Shown one piece after another: positions 1-8,481 of a stretch of 64,000 nucleotides of DNA (position 1 is its first letter; each line of letters begins with the position of its first letter). This stretch comes from Nocardioides daeguensis. Lineage in GTDB: Bacteria; Actinomycetota; Actinomycetes; Propionibacteriales; Nocardioidaceae. The stretch lies in the NCBI RefSeq assembly GCF_019192965.1, contig NZ_JAHTKU010000022.1, positions 1 through 64,000 of the forward strand. Reading direction: 5' to 3'. The position numbers and the translations under genes are program-made. The notes under the pieces were generated by a model. It was not told where the DNA came from, searched no databases, and saw only the letters and a list, made by a program, of their open reading frames with translations.

Positions 1-1
1 A

Positions 2-118
2 GTTACGGCGGCCATAGCGGCAGGGAAACACCCGGTCCCATCCCGAACCCGGAAGTTAAGCCTGCCAGCGCCGATGGTACTGCAACCGAGAGGATGTGGG
101 AGAGTAGGACGCCGCCGG
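2..118 (+). rRNA. rrf: 5S ribosomal RNA
   Basis: Matches the actinobacterial 5S rRNA: a GGAAACACCCGGTCCCAT-type loop near the start, CCCGAACCCGGAAGTTAAGC in the middle, GCCGATGGTACTGC, then GGGAGAGTAGGACGCCGCC at the end. The two ends pair through CGGCGGC and GCCGCCG to close helix I. It is the last RNA of an rRNA operon whose 16S and 23S genes would lie upstream of the window. The exact 5' and 3' ends are uncertain by one or two bases. Confidence 0.95.
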
Positions 119-130
119 ACAAACATTCAG

Positions 131-166
131 GTAGGGGCCACCCGTTGGGTGGCCCCTACTCTGTTT
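131..166 (+). terminator. rRNA operon terminator
   Basis: A 13-bp perfect stem (131-143 with 147-159) with a 3-base GTT loop, followed by CTCTGTTTTG, which supplies a short T run. It follows the 5S gene by about 12 bases, so it most likely ends the rRNA transcript. Confidence 0.9.
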
Positions 167-215
167 TGCACCTAGATTCCTCAATAGCGATCTCAAGTAG
201 TCTCAGGAGACTGAC

Positions 216-1211
216 GTGGCAGACCAGCGTGGCCGTCGTGACGGCGCGGGTGCCCCCCGCAAGGGTGGGCCTCGACAGGGTGGAGCTCCCCGCAAGGGCG
301 CGAGCTCTCGCAGTGGAGAGGACCGCAAGCCGTACGACCGCAAGCCTGGCGGAGATCGCAAGCCCAGTGGCGACCGCAAGCCGAGCGGCGAGCGTTGGCC
401 CACGGGTGAGCGGAAGTCCGCCGGCCGGGGCGGTAGGCCCGCCGGTGGCGAGCGGCGGGGTGCCCCGCGCACCGATGCCGAGCGTAGGCCGCGCCTGGAC
501 CCGGCCGAGCGCAGCGAGAAGCAGGCGATCTACGACGGCCCGCCGCTGCCCGAGGACGTGACCGGCAGCGAGCTGAGCGCCTCGGTTCGCGCCCAGCTCA
601 AGGGCCTCCCGGAGAAGCTGGCGGCCCGCGTGGCCCGTCATCTCGCGGCGGCCGGCCAGCTCGTCGACGACGACCCGGAGACCGCCTACCAGCACACCCT
701 GGCGGCCAAGGCGCGTGCGCCGCGGATCGCGTCCGTGCGCGAGGCCGTCGGTGAGGCCGCGTACGCCGCGGGTCACTACGCCGAGGCGCTCTCGGAGCTG
801 CGTGCGGCGAAGCGGATGAACGGCGCGACGGCCTACCTGCCGATCATGGCCGACTGCCACCGTGCGCTCGGCAACCCCACACGGGCGCTCGAGCTGGCCA
901 AGAGTCCGTCGGTGGTCAAGTTCGTTCCGGCCGCCAAGGCGGAGATGACGCTCGTCGAGGCGGGCGCGCGTCGTGACCTCGGCCAGCTGGACGCCGCGTT
1001 GCGCACGCTCGAGGTCTCGCCGCTGAACACCAAGACCCGGGAGCCCTGGGTGGTGCGGCTGCGGTACGCCTACGCCGACACGCTGGAGGAGGCTGGCCGT
1101 CTCAACGACGCGCTGACCTGGTTCCACAAGACCAACGCGATCGACGCCGACGAGATCACCGACGCGGCCGATCGGGCCGCGGCCGTCGAGAAGAGGATCG
1201 ACCGCGGCTGA
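216..1211 (+). CDS. Tetratricopeptide-like protein with basic low-complexity N-terminus
   Basis: A 331-residue protein starting at GTG with AGGAGA five bases upstream. Residues 1-115 are low-complexity and rich in Arg, Lys, Gly and Pro, with near repeats of GDRKPSG (about residues 48-65). Residues 120-331 are alpha-helical with the Ala, Gly and Tyr spacing of tetratricopeptide repeats (for example AYAAGHYAEALSELRAAKRM and RDLGQLDAALRTLE). Similar actinobacterial proteins carry only generic TPR annotation. The basic tail suggests binding to RNA or another polyanion, which is inference. It sits directly behind the rRNA operon but has its own start signals after the terminator. No enzyme motif is visible. 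Confidence 0.8.
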   Translation: MADQRGRRDGAGAPRKGGPRQGGAPRKGASSRSGEDRKPYDRKPGGDRKPSGDRKPSGERWPTGERKSAGRGGRPAGGERRGAPRTDAERRPRLDPAERSEKQAIYDGPPLPEDVTGSELSASVRAQLKGLPEKLAARVARHLAAAGQLVDDDPETAYQHTLAAKARAPRIASVREAVGEAAYAAGHYAEALSELRAAKRMNGATAYLPIMADCHRALGNPTRALELAKSPSVVKFVPAAKAEMTLVEAGARRDLGQLDAALRTLEVSPLNTKTREPWVVRLRYAYADTLEEAGRLNDALTWFHKTNAIDADEITDAADRAAAVEKRIDRG

Positions 1212-1238
1212 CCGGCGCGTGAGGAGGTCGCCGGCCGC

Positions 1239-1847
1239 TCAGGAGCGGCCGGCGATCGTCACGATCGCCTGCCGGTTGCCCGCCGGCTGGGTGTCCCAGC
1301 GGATGTCCTCGCGGTACGCGATCCGGATCCGGTCGATCACGGCCAGGGCCGCCTCGTCGGCATCGACGCGCACGACGATGGAGTCGCCGCCGACGAGCCG
1401 CTGGTGCTCGGGATCGACGAGGTCGGCACAGAACTGGTCGGGCTTCGTGGTGACGCCGATGGTGCCTCGGCGGCACAGCAGCGGGGTCACCGTCAGCTTC
1501 ACGTCGCTGGTGGTGTGGACCTCGACACCCGAGATGCGCAGGGTCCGGCCGAGGTCGGCCGGCGCGGCGAACATACCGACGTACAGCGGGGTACCGACCA
1601 CGCCGTTGGCGTTGACGACCTTCGTCGATGTCGGCAGCTTCTCGGGCGTCGTGGCGTACCAGGCCAGCCAGGACAGCGCGAGGGCGAGGGCGAGGGCGAT
1701 ACCGGCGATCCTCCAGCCGCGCGACTGGAACGAGGGGCGCGGGATCCGGGGGGTGCCCAGGCTCCCGGCGCGCCGGCGCTCGGGGCGCTGCGCCCGACGG
1801 CGGCCCGGTGCGGACGCGGCGCGGGGCTCGGTTCCTCCGTCGATCAT
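1239..1847 (-). CDS. Single-pass membrane protein, function unknown
   Basis: A 202-residue protein. Residues 1-47 are basic and Pro/Arg-rich, residues 49-66 form one membrane segment (IAGIALALALALSWLAWY), and the remaining roughly 135 residues lie outside the membrane. The extracytoplasmic part is mostly beta-like, with two cysteines (in PLLCRRG and DQFCADL) that could form a disulfide. I recognise no family. The ATG at 1847 is preferred because a TACGCT box lies six bases before it, as at other leaderless starts here; an in-frame extension upstream lacks coding character. It is divergent from the hydrolase gene. Confidence 0.75.
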   Translation of the reverse strand: MIDGGTEPRAASAPGRRRAQRPERRRAGSLGTPRIPRPSFQSRGWRIAGIALALALALSWLAWYATTPEKLPTSTKVVNANGVVGTPLYVGMFAAPADLGRTLRISGVEVHTTSDVKLTVTPLLCRRGTIGVTTKPDQFCADLVDPEHQRLVGGDSIVVRVDADEAALAVIDRIRIAYREDIRWDTQPAGNRQAIVTIAGRS

Positions 1848-1853
1848 GGCCGA

Positions 1854-1859
1854 AGCGTA
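1854..1859 (-). promoter_or_regulatory. -10 box of a leaderless promoter
   Basis: TACGCT on the minus strand, six bases before the ATG at 1847. There is no Shine-Dalgarno sequence. The facing hydrolase gene has a weaker CACACT seven bases before its own ATG, so the two starts appear to share a short divergent promoter region. Confidence 0.5.
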
Positions 1860-1903
1860 GGACACCGGTGCCCGGGCGCGTGGCACCTGCCACACTCCTG
1901 CCC

Positions 1904-2824
1904 ATGACGTTGCCTGCGCTCCGTATCCCGGAGCGGCCGAAGCGGCCCACGCTGGAGGGCAGCGTCGCCGTCCGGGACGAGCGTCGGCTGAGCTTCGCGG
2001 AGTACGGATCACGCCGGGGACCGGCGATCGTGTGGATGCACGGGACGCCCGGTGCGCGGCGGCAGATCCCCGTGGACGCCCGGGCGTACGCCGACGAGGT
2101 CGGCGCCCGGATCATCGGGATCGACCGGCCGGGCATCGGCTCCTCGACGCCGCACCTGTACGAGAACGTGCTCGACTGGACCGAGGACCTCCGCCTGCTG
2201 CTGGACGCGCTGGCGGTGGACAGCGTGCGGGTGATCGGACTGTCGGGCGGCGGGCCGTACGCCCTTGCGGCGGGGGCCGCCCTGCCGGAACGGGTGCACG
2301 GCGTCGGCGTGCTCGGGGGAGTGGCCCCGACTCGCGGCCCGGACGCGGCCGAGGGTGGCATCATCCAGCTCGCGGTGCACGCAGCGCCGTTGCTGGCCGC
2401 GACCCGGGTCCCGCTCGGCATCGCGCTCACCGGCGCCATCCGCACGGTCAAGCCGCTGGCCGGTCCGGCGCTGGACCTCTACGCCGCCGTGCAGCCGCCT
2501 GGTGACAAGCACCTGCTCGGGCGGCCCGAGTTCAAGGCGATGTTCCTCGACGACCTGCTCAACGGCAGTCGCTTCCAGACCTCGGCCCCGCTGGCCGACC
2601 TGCTGATGTTCACCCGGGACTGGGGCTTCCGCCTCGCCGACGTGAAGGTGCCGGTGCGCTGGTGGCACGGCGACGACGACCACATCGTGCCGTTCCGGCA
2701 CGGGCAGCACTGCGTCGACCGCCTGCCCGATGCCACGATGACGACCATCGACGGCGAGAGCCACCTCGGCGGCCTCGGCATCGCGGTCGCGGTGATGGAC
2801 GAGCTCCTCGCGCTCGGCGCGTGA
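1904..2824 (+). CDS. Alpha/beta hydrolase
   Basis: A 306-residue alpha/beta-fold hydrolase. The oxyanion-hole motif MHGTPGAR is at residues 45-52, and the nucleophile elbow GLSGGGP places the catalytic serine at 114. The acid is probably in HGDDDHIVPF, and the catalytic histidine is in GESHLGG near the C-terminus. The length is typical of the family. The substrate cannot be told from sequence: esterase, lipase-like or C-C hydrolase activities are all possible. There is no Shine-Dalgarno sequence; the ATG follows a CACACT box by seven bases. The gene stands alone, and DUF3145 follows after about 190 bases. Confidence 0.88.
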   Translation: MTLPALRIPERPKRPTLEGSVAVRDERRLSFAEYGSRRGPAIVWMHGTPGARRQIPVDARAYADEVGARIIGIDRPGIGSSTPHLYENVLDWTEDLRLLLDALAVDSVRVIGLSGGGPYALAAGAALPERVHGVGVLGGVAPTRGPDAAEGGIIQLAVHAAPLLAATRVPLGIALTGAIRTVKPLAGPALDLYAAVQPPGDKHLLGRPEFKAMFLDDLLNGSRFQTSAPLADLLMFTRDWGFRLADVKVPVRWWHGDDDHIVPFRHGQHCVDRLPDATMTTIDGESHLGGLGIAVAVMDELLALGA

Positions 2825-3016
2825 GTGCGGCAGGGTGGATCCAGACACGCGGCGGTTGCGCTGGTGTCCTGCCGCCCCATGGGCCACAATGGGAACACAA
2901 CATCACAGGTGTCACTCCGCAGACGGTGTCCGCACGCGTTCGCATCCGACACCTCCGTTGAGACCGCTGGGGAAGGCGTATCTCGCGCCGGAGGTAGAGG
3001 GAAGCGAGGGTTCGTG

Positions 3017-3526
3017 GTGACCGGAAGCATGAGTGCGACCAGGGGCGTGTTCTACGTCCACTCCGCGCCGTCCGCGCTGTGCCCGCACATCGAGTGGGCC
3101 GTGGGCGGCGTCCTCGGCGTGCCCGTCAACCCGGACTGGACGCCGCAGCCGGCCCAGGCCGGCACCTATCGGGCCGAGTTCTCCTGGACCGGCAAGGTCG
3201 GCGCCGCGGCCGAGATGGCCTCCGCGCTGCGTGGGTGGAACCACCTGCGCTTCGAGGTGACCGAGGAGCCGACCGCGTCGACGGAGGGCGCGCGCTTCTC
3301 CTACACGCCCGATCTCGGCGTCTTCCACGCCGTGATGGGCCTGCACGGCGACATCATGATTCCCGAGGACCGGCTCAAGGCCGCCGTGGTCCGCGCCGCC
3401 CTCGGCGAGGTCACCCTCGAGAACGAGATCGACAAGCTCCTGGGCAAGCCGTGGGACGACGAGCTGGAGACGTTCCGGCACGCCGGTGAGGGTGCGCCCG
3501 TCCGCTGGCTGCACCAGGTGGTCTGA
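3017..3526 (+). CDS. DUF3145 family protein
   Basis: A 169-residue protein matching the actinobacterial DUF3145 family, recognised by its opening SATRGVFYVHSAPSALCPHIEW and by conserved Trp and Tyr throughout (GWNHLRFEVTEE, DLGVFHAVMGLHGD). The family's biochemical role is not known. It has no signal peptide or membrane segment, so it is probably cytoplasmic. The GTG at 3017 is chosen because GCGAGGG lies just upstream; an ATG four codons later (3029) is an equally plausible start. It is followed by a strong terminator shared with the fatty acid synthesis operon on the other strand. Confidence 0.85.
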   Translation: MTGSMSATRGVFYVHSAPSALCPHIEWAVGGVLGVPVNPDWTPQPAQAGTYRAEFSWTGKVGAAAEMASALRGWNHLRFEVTEEPTASTEGARFSYTPDLGVFHAVMGLHGDIMIPEDRLKAAVVRAALGEVTLENEIDKLLGKPWDDELETFRHAGEGAPVRWLHQVV

Positions 3527-3552
3527 CCGGATCCCTGCACGACACCACGAAG

Positions 3553-3590
3553 GCGCCCCGGCTCGAGAGGATCGAGCCGGGGCGCTTTCG
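3553..3590. terminator. Bidirectional terminator
   Basis: A 14-bp perfect stem (3553-3566 with 3572-3585) and a 5-base loop, followed by TTTCG. It lies between the convergent DUF3145 gene and fabF, and can serve both transcripts. Confidence 0.85.
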
Positions 3591-3657
3591 TATCGGGGAG
3601 CAATCTGCAGCGGGGGCCGCTGGATGGGAGGGTTCCAGCGACCCCGGTCCGGGAGGG

Positions 3658-4908
3658 TCAGCCGAGCGACCCGAAGACGACGGCGACGTTGGCACCGCCG
3701 AAGCCGAAGGAGTTGTTGATCGCGGCGATGTCGCCCAGCGGGAGGTCCCGCGGCTTGGTGGCGACATCGAGCTCAACGCGCGCGTCCTGCTCGTCGAGGT
3801 TGATGGTCGGCGGAGCGGTACGGTGATGGATCGCCAGCACCGTCGCGACCGCCTCGAGTGCGCCCGCGCCGCCGAGGAGGTGGCCGGTCATCGACTTGGT
3901 GGCGGAGACGACCAGGTCGTTCGCGGCCGAGCCGAGGACGGCGTGCAGCATGAGGGACTCGGCAACGTCGCCCTGCGGGGTCGAGGTCGCGTGCGCGTTG
4001 ACGTGCACGATGTCGCTGGCGGCGACGCCCGCGTCCTGCACGGCGGCGCGCAGCGCGCGGGTGCCGCCGCGACCCTCCGGGTCGGGCTGGGCGATGTCGT
4101 GGGCGTCGGCGGTGATGCCGGTGCCGAGGACCTCGGCATAGATCCGGGCGCCACGGGCCTGGGCGTGCTCGAGGGACTCCAGGACGAGGGCGCCGGCGCC
4201 CTCGCCGAGCACGAAGCCGTCGCGGGAGACGTCGAACGGCCGCGACACGGTGGTCGGGTCGCCGTCGTTCTTCGACAAGGCCATCATGTTGGCGAACGCG
4301 GCGATGGGCAGCGGGTGGATGGCCGCCTCGGTGCCGCCGGCGATCGCGACGTCGACCCGGCCGAGCCGGATCTGGTCGGCGGCCAGGGATACCGCCTCGT
4401 TGCCCGACGCGCAGGCCGAGACCGGCGTGTTGACCGGGCCGCGGGCGCCGAGCTTGAGGCTGATGGTGGCCGCCGGAGCGTTGGCCATCAGCATCGGGAC
4501 GGCGATGGGGGAGACGCGGCGCGGACCCTTCTCGAGGAGGATCTCGTGGTTGGACAGCAGCGTCTGTACGCCGCCGATCCCCGAGGCGAAGGCGACGCCG
4601 AACCGGTCGCCGTCCAGGTTGCCCGCCTCCTTGACGGCGTCGAGCCCGGAGTCGGCCCACGCCTCGAGCGCCGCCACGAGGGCGAACTGCGAGGAGCGGT
4701 CCAGACGTCGGGCGACGACGCGGTCGAGGACGTCGGTGGGCTCGACGGCCGCCGTACCACCGATCTTCACGGGGAGACCCTCAGCCATGTCGCCGAGGGG
4801 ACGAACCCCCGAGCGACCGGCGAGCAGGCCCTCCCAGGTGCTGGCGACATCGCCGCCGAGCGGGCTGGTGGTGCCCAGGCCGGTCACGACGACACGAGTG
4901 CGGGACAT
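3658..4908 (-). CDS. fabF: Beta-ketoacyl-ACP synthase II
   Basis: A 416-residue condensing enzyme that extends acyl-ACP with malonyl-ACP in type II fatty acid synthesis. The Cys-His-His triad is complete: Cys166 in SACASGNEA, His306 in NAHATSTPQGD and His343 in SMTGHLLGGAGALE, with Lys338 as the conserved lysine. Length and full domain cover match FabF. It is the last gene of fabD-fabH-acpP-fabF, 34 bases after acpP, with AAGGGAGA upstream of its ATG. A KAS I-like specificity cannot be excluded, but pairing with FabH and ACP supports the FabF role. Confidence 0.96.
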   Translation of the reverse strand: MSRTRVVVTGLGTTSPLGGDVASTWEGLLAGRSGVRPLGDMAEGLPVKIGGTAAVEPTDVLDRVVARRLDRSSQFALVAALEAWADSGLDAVKEAGNLDGDRFGVAFASGIGGVQTLLSNHEILLEKGPRRVSPIAVPMLMANAPAATISLKLGARGPVNTPVSACASGNEAVSLAADQIRLGRVDVAIAGGTEAAIHPLPIAAFANMMALSKNDGDPTTVSRPFDVSRDGFVLGEGAGALVLESLEHAQARGARIYAEVLGTGITADAHDIAQPDPEGRGGTRALRAAVQDAGVAASDIVHVNAHATSTPQGDVAESLMLHAVLGSAANDLVVSATKSMTGHLLGGAGALEAVATVLAIHHRTAPPTINLDEQDARVELDVATKPRDLPLGDIAAINNSFGFGGANVAVVFGSLG

Positions 4909-4942
4909 GGCTGATGGTCTCCCTTGGTGAGTCAGGTGGGGA

Positions 4943-5188
4943 TCAGGCGGCGCGGTTGCGCTCGATGTAGGCCACGGCGTCGCCGACCGTCTTGAGGTTC
5001 TTGACCTCGTCGTCGGGGATGGTGACGCCGAACTTCTCCTCGGCCTCGACGACGACCTCGACCATGGAGAGCGAGTCGACGTCCAGGTCGTCGCTGAACG
5101 ACTTGTCCAGCTGCACGCTGTCGGCCGGGATGCCGGCGACCTCGTTGACGATCTCGGCGAGGGCGGCGCGGATCTCTTCGGTGCTCAT
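4943..5188 (-). CDS. acpP: Acyl carrier protein
   Basis: An 81-residue acidic ACP. The phosphopantetheine attachment motif DSLSMVE gives Ser39 as the modified residue, and the sequence LDKSFSDDLDVDSL is typical of fatty acid synthase ACPs. It carries growing acyl chains between FabD, FabH and FabF. It has GGGAGAA before an ATG and lies 72 bases after fabH in the same operon, so it may be translated at a higher rate than its neighbours. Confidence 0.97.
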   Translation of the reverse strand: MSTEEIRAALAEIVNEVAGIPADSVQLDKSFSDDLDVDSLSMVEVVVEAEEKFGVTIPDDEVKNLKTVGDAVAYIERNRAA

Positions 5189-5260
5189 TCTTGTGTTCTC
5201 CCGTGGTTGGTGGGTGGTACCGGGTGGTGCTGAATCGTGGGCGGGCCGCGGGGCGGCCCG

Positions 5261-6259
5261 TCAGGGGACGACGACGACCTGGGCGGCGTACGCCAGGCCG
5301 GCGCCGAAGGCGATGAGGAGCGCGAGGTCCCCGGACTTCGCGTCGCCGTCGTCGATCATCCGGCGCAGTGCCATCGGGACCGAGGCCGCCGAGGTGTTGC
5401 CGGCGTCGACGACGTCGCGGGCGATCTTGACCGAGTCGGGCAGCCGCAGCGAGCGGGCCATCGCGTCGGTGATCCGGTTGTTGGCCTGGTGGGGGACGAA
5501 GCAGTCGAGGTCGTCGACGGTGATGCCGGCGCGGTCGAGCGCCTGCTGGGCGGTCTTGGCCATCGTGAACGACGCCCAGCGGAAGACCTCGTTGCCCTTC
5601 ATGCTCAGGCACGGCATCGACGGCTCGTCGGAGGCGAGGACGTCGCGCCAGTCGGCCGTGCGGATGTGGTCGTAGTGCTCGCCGTCGGAGCCCCAGACCA
5701 CCGGCCCGATGCCGGGGGTCTCGGACGGGCCCACCACGACCGCGCCGGCGCCGTCGGCGAAGATGAACGCGGTGCCGCGGTCCGTCGGGTCGGTGATGTC
5801 GGAGAGCCGCTCGACGCCGATCACCAGGGCGTAGCCGACGCTGCCGCCCCGGACCATGTCGTTGGCGAGCGCGACCCCGTGGCAGAAGCCGGCGCACGCG
5901 GCCGAGATGTCGAACGCGGCCGCCTGCTCGGTGCCGAGCTCGTGGGCGATCATGGTCGCCGCCGACGGTGTCTGCCGCAGGTGGCTGACAGTCGCCACGA
6001 TCACGCAGTCGATCTGGCGGGCGTCGATGCCGGCGGCGTCGAGGGCCTGCTGGGAGGCCGCGACGCTCATCGCGACGACCGTCTCCTCGTCGGTGGCGAA
6101 GCGGCGGGTCTTGATGCCCGAGCGCTGCTGGATCCACTCGTCGCTGGAGTCGATCGCGTCGACGACCTCGGAGTTGGGCACCAGGCGCGACGGGCGGTAC
6201 GCGCCCACGCCGAGCACGGCGGCGTACGACGACCCGGTCTCGGTACGCAGGATCGTCAT
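5261..6259 (-). CDS. fabH: Beta-ketoacyl-ACP synthase III
   Basis: A 332-residue KAS III that condenses a short acyl-CoA primer with malonyl-ACP to start fatty acid synthesis. The triad Cys122 (ISAACAGF), His257 (VPHQANNR) and Asn288 (DAGNTSAAS) is intact. In actinobacteria this enzyme often accepts branched primers; that is family knowledge and not visible here. Its ATG overlaps the fabD stop by four bases (ATGA), indicating translational coupling. Confidence 0.96.
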   Translation of the reverse strand: MTILRTETGSSYAAVLGVGAYRPSRLVPNSEVVDAIDSSDEWIQQRSGIKTRRFATDEETVVAMSVAASQQALDAAGIDARQIDCVIVATVSHLRQTPSAATMIAHELGTEQAAAFDISAACAGFCHGVALANDMVRGGSVGYALVIGVERLSDITDPTDRGTAFIFADGAGAVVVGPSETPGIGPVVWGSDGEHYDHIRTADWRDVLASDEPSMPCLSMKGNEVFRWASFTMAKTAQQALDRAGITVDDLDCFVPHQANNRITDAMARSLRLPDSVKIARDVVDAGNTSAASVPMALRRMIDDGDAKSGDLALLIAFGAGLAYAAQVVVVP

Positions 6260-7197
6260 GCGGGCACGACCTCGGTCTGGAGTGCGTGGCGCTCGCAGAA
6301 CGAACGGGCCTCGTCGAGCTGCTCCGGGCCGGTGAGGGCGAAGGTCTCGACGGGTGGCTCGCTGCCGCGGAAGTAGCGCTTCGCGATCCCGGTCAGGGTG
6401 CCGGCCGGCGGCAGCTCCAAGATTCCGGTGACGCCCAGGTCGGCCATGGTCGCCAGGCACAGGTCCCAACGGACCGGGCGGGCGATCTGGCCGACGATCC
6501 GGTCCAGCACGTCGCGGCCGCGCTGGAGCGAGGCGCCGTCGGCGTTGGTGATGAACGGCGTGTGCGCGTCGGCGACCGACACCGCACGGGCCAGACCCGT
6601 CACGTGGTCGACGGCCGGGGCCATGTGGGGGGAGTGGAACGCGCCCGCGACCGAGAGCGGCCGGAGGCGGCCACCCTGGGGGGCGTGCTCGGCGAAGGCG
6701 GCGAGCTGCTCGGTGGTGCCGGCAGCGACGATCTGGCCGGGCCCGTTGTCGTTGGCGGCGGTCAGGCCCTGCGCGGCGATCGCGGCGAGGACCTCGTCGC
6801 GGTCGCCTCCGAGGACGGCCGTCATGCCGGTCGGGGTGACGGCGGCGGCCTCGGCCATCGCGTTGCCGCGCTCGCGGACCAGGACCATCGCCTGCTCGGC
6901 GGTGAGGACGCCGGCGCCGACGGCCGCGGTGAGCTCGCCGACGCTGTGCCCGGCGACGGCGGTCGCGGTGGCGCCGAGCTGACGCGCGGCGACCAGGCCG
7001 GCGGCGACGAGCAGCGGCTGGGCGATCTTGGTGTCGCGGATGGTGTCCTCGTCGGCCTCGGTGCCGTAGTGGACCAAGTCGATCCCGGCGACGGCGGAGA
7101 GCCAGGCGACGTAGGCCGCGACGGCGTCGTCCTCCAGCCAGGGCGAGAGGAATCCTGGCGTCTGTGCGCCTTGTCCGGGGGCCACGATCACGAGCAC
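6256..7197 (-). CDS. fabD: Malonyl-CoA:ACP transacylase
   Basis: A 313-residue acyltransferase that moves malonyl from CoA to ACP. The nucleophile motif GHSVGE places Ser85, the N-terminal APGQGAQ is typical, and the histidine motif AGAFHSPHM is present. It is the first gene of the operon. It starts at GTG with no Shine-Dalgarno sequence; a CAGTCT box six bases upstream may mean a leaderless mRNA. In Streptomyces and related genera a PucR-type activator (FasR) normally precedes fabD; here a divergent acyltransferase occupies that place. Confidence 0.95.
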   Translation of the reverse strand: MLVIVAPGQGAQTPGFLSPWLEDDAVAAYVAWLSAVAGIDLVHYGTEADEDTIRDTKIAQPLLVAAGLVAARQLGATATAVAGHSVGELTAAVGAGVLTAEQAMVLVRERGNAMAEAAAVTPTGMTAVLGGDRDEVLAAIAAQGLTAANDNGPGQIVAAGTTEQLAAFAEHAPQGGRLRPLSVAGAFHSPHMAPAVDHVTGLARAVSVADAHTPFITNADGASLQRGRDVLDRIVGQIARPVRWDLCLATMADLGVTGILELPPAGTLTGIAKRYFRGSEPPVETFALTGPEQLDEARSFCERHALQTEVVPA

Positions 7198-7395
7198 GCA
7201 ACCAGACTGCCGTCCGGCGCCCGGCGACCGCGCCTGCGTCGTCCACGAACTTGGCGGCGCGTCCTTGTGGGAGTCCTACAAGGCGCGGGCCGGGGTGCGG
7301 TGCGAGGCTCCGCGTCGTCCGGTGTGCCGAGGGCTCCCAGGCGGGGGTTGTCTGACACTTGGTCTCCGCACAGCGGGTTCGGGTACCAAGGAGCG

Positions 7396-8472
7396 ATGGC
7401 ACCAACACCTCGGGACCCGTGGCTCGACAACGCGAAGATGGGCCTGGTCACGCTCGTCGTCGTCGGGCACCTGCTCGCGCTGCTGCCGGCCGACGGGGTG
7501 GGCGGGCACCTGTACGACTTCGTCTACCTGTGGCACATGCCGGCGTTCGTGTTCCTGTCGGGCTACCTGTCGCGGGGCTTCCGCTACACGCCGGCGCGGC
7601 TGTGGCAGCTGGTCACCACGCTGCTGGTGCCGTATGTCCTGTTCGAGGGCGCGCTGGGGTGGTTCCGGATCAACGTCGGCGGCGAGCAGCTCGCCGACCT
7701 GTGGGCCGACCCGCACTTCCCGCTCTGGTACCTGCTCGCCATGGTCGCCTGGCGGCTCGTGACTCCGCTGATGCGGCCGCTGCGCGGCGGTGTTGCGGTG
7801 GCGGTCGGCATCTGCATCGCCGGCGGCTTCCTCGCCGGCGACTGGACCCGCTGGCTGGACGCGCCACGGATCCTGGGCTTCCTGCCCTTCTTCGTGCTCG
7901 GGCTGAAGGCCACGCCCGAGGCGCTGGAGTGGCTGCGGGGGAGGTTCCCGGCCGCGATCGGCGTCGCCACCTTCGCCGCGCTGTGGGTGGTCTCCGGCTC
8001 GCTCGACCAGTGGGCCGGCCGCGACTACCTCTACGCCCGGCCCTTCGCTCTGCTCGACGACCCGACCTCGACCGCGGTGCTGACCCGGCTGCTCGTGCTG
8101 CTGGCGGGTGTCGTCGGCGCGTGCGCGTGGCTGAGCGTCGTACCGCGGGTCGGGGGCTGGTTCACCCGGATGGGCTCGGCGACCCTGGTCGTCTACCTCT
8201 TCCACGGCTTCGTGGTGAAGGAGCTGGAGTACCTCGGCTTCGTCGCCTGGGCGCACGACCGGCCGGGACCGGGCCTGCTCGCCGCCGTCGGTATCGGCGT
8301 CGCCGTCGCGATGGGCCTCGCTGCCCCGCCCGTGCGCCGTGTGCTCGAGCGGGTCGTCGACCCGTTCGACACCGCCCACCGCCGGCTGCGGGAGGCGGTG
8401 CAGCTCACCGAAGTCGTCCAGGAGCAGCACCAGGTGAGCGCGGACGCCGGGTTGGCCACCTCCGGCCGGTAG
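7396..8472 (+). CDS. Acyltransferase 3 family membrane protein
   Basis: A 358-residue integral membrane acyltransferase resembling the fucose 4-O-acetylase group. The N-terminal LDNAKMGLVTLVVVGHLL and the following WHMPAFVFLSGY are the family signature, giving the conserved histidine in the first membrane segment. About ten membrane segments run through residue 315, and the last 45 residues are a cytoplasmic tail. It probably O-acylates a cell-surface sugar or lipid; the acceptor is unknown. AAGGAG precedes the ATG. It is divergent from fabD and is followed by the DUF808 gene. Confidence 0.85.
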   Translation: MAPTPRDPWLDNAKMGLVTLVVVGHLLALLPADGVGGHLYDFVYLWHMPAFVFLSGYLSRGFRYTPARLWQLVTTLLVPYVLFEGALGWFRINVGGEQLADLWADPHFPLWYLLAMVAWRLVTPLMRPLRGGVAVAVGICIAGGFLAGDWTRWLDAPRILGFLPFFVLGLKATPEALEWLRGRFPAAIGVATFAALWVVSGSLDQWAGRDYLYARPFALLDDPTSTAVLTRLLVLLAGVVGACAWLSVVPRVGGWFTRMGSATLVVYLFHGFVVKELEYLGFVAWAHDRPGPGLLAAVGIGVAVAMGLAAPPVRRVLERVVDPFDTAHRRLREAVQLTEVVQEQHQVSADAGLATSGR

Positions 8473-8475
8473 CCT
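8470..8475 (+). promoter_or_regulatory. -10 box of a leaderless promoter
   Basis: TAGCCT lies six bases before the ATG at 8482 and overlaps the stop codon of the upstream acyltransferase gene. No Shine-Dalgarno sequence is present at 8482 or at 8508. Confidence 0.45.
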
Positions 8476-8481
8476 TTCGGC

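Noticed and set aside
5237-8472. Long plus-strand ORFs opposite fabH and fabD
   Set aside because: Antisense shadows of well-supported fatty acid synthesis genes. Only the in-frame part from 7396 (acyltransferase) is real.
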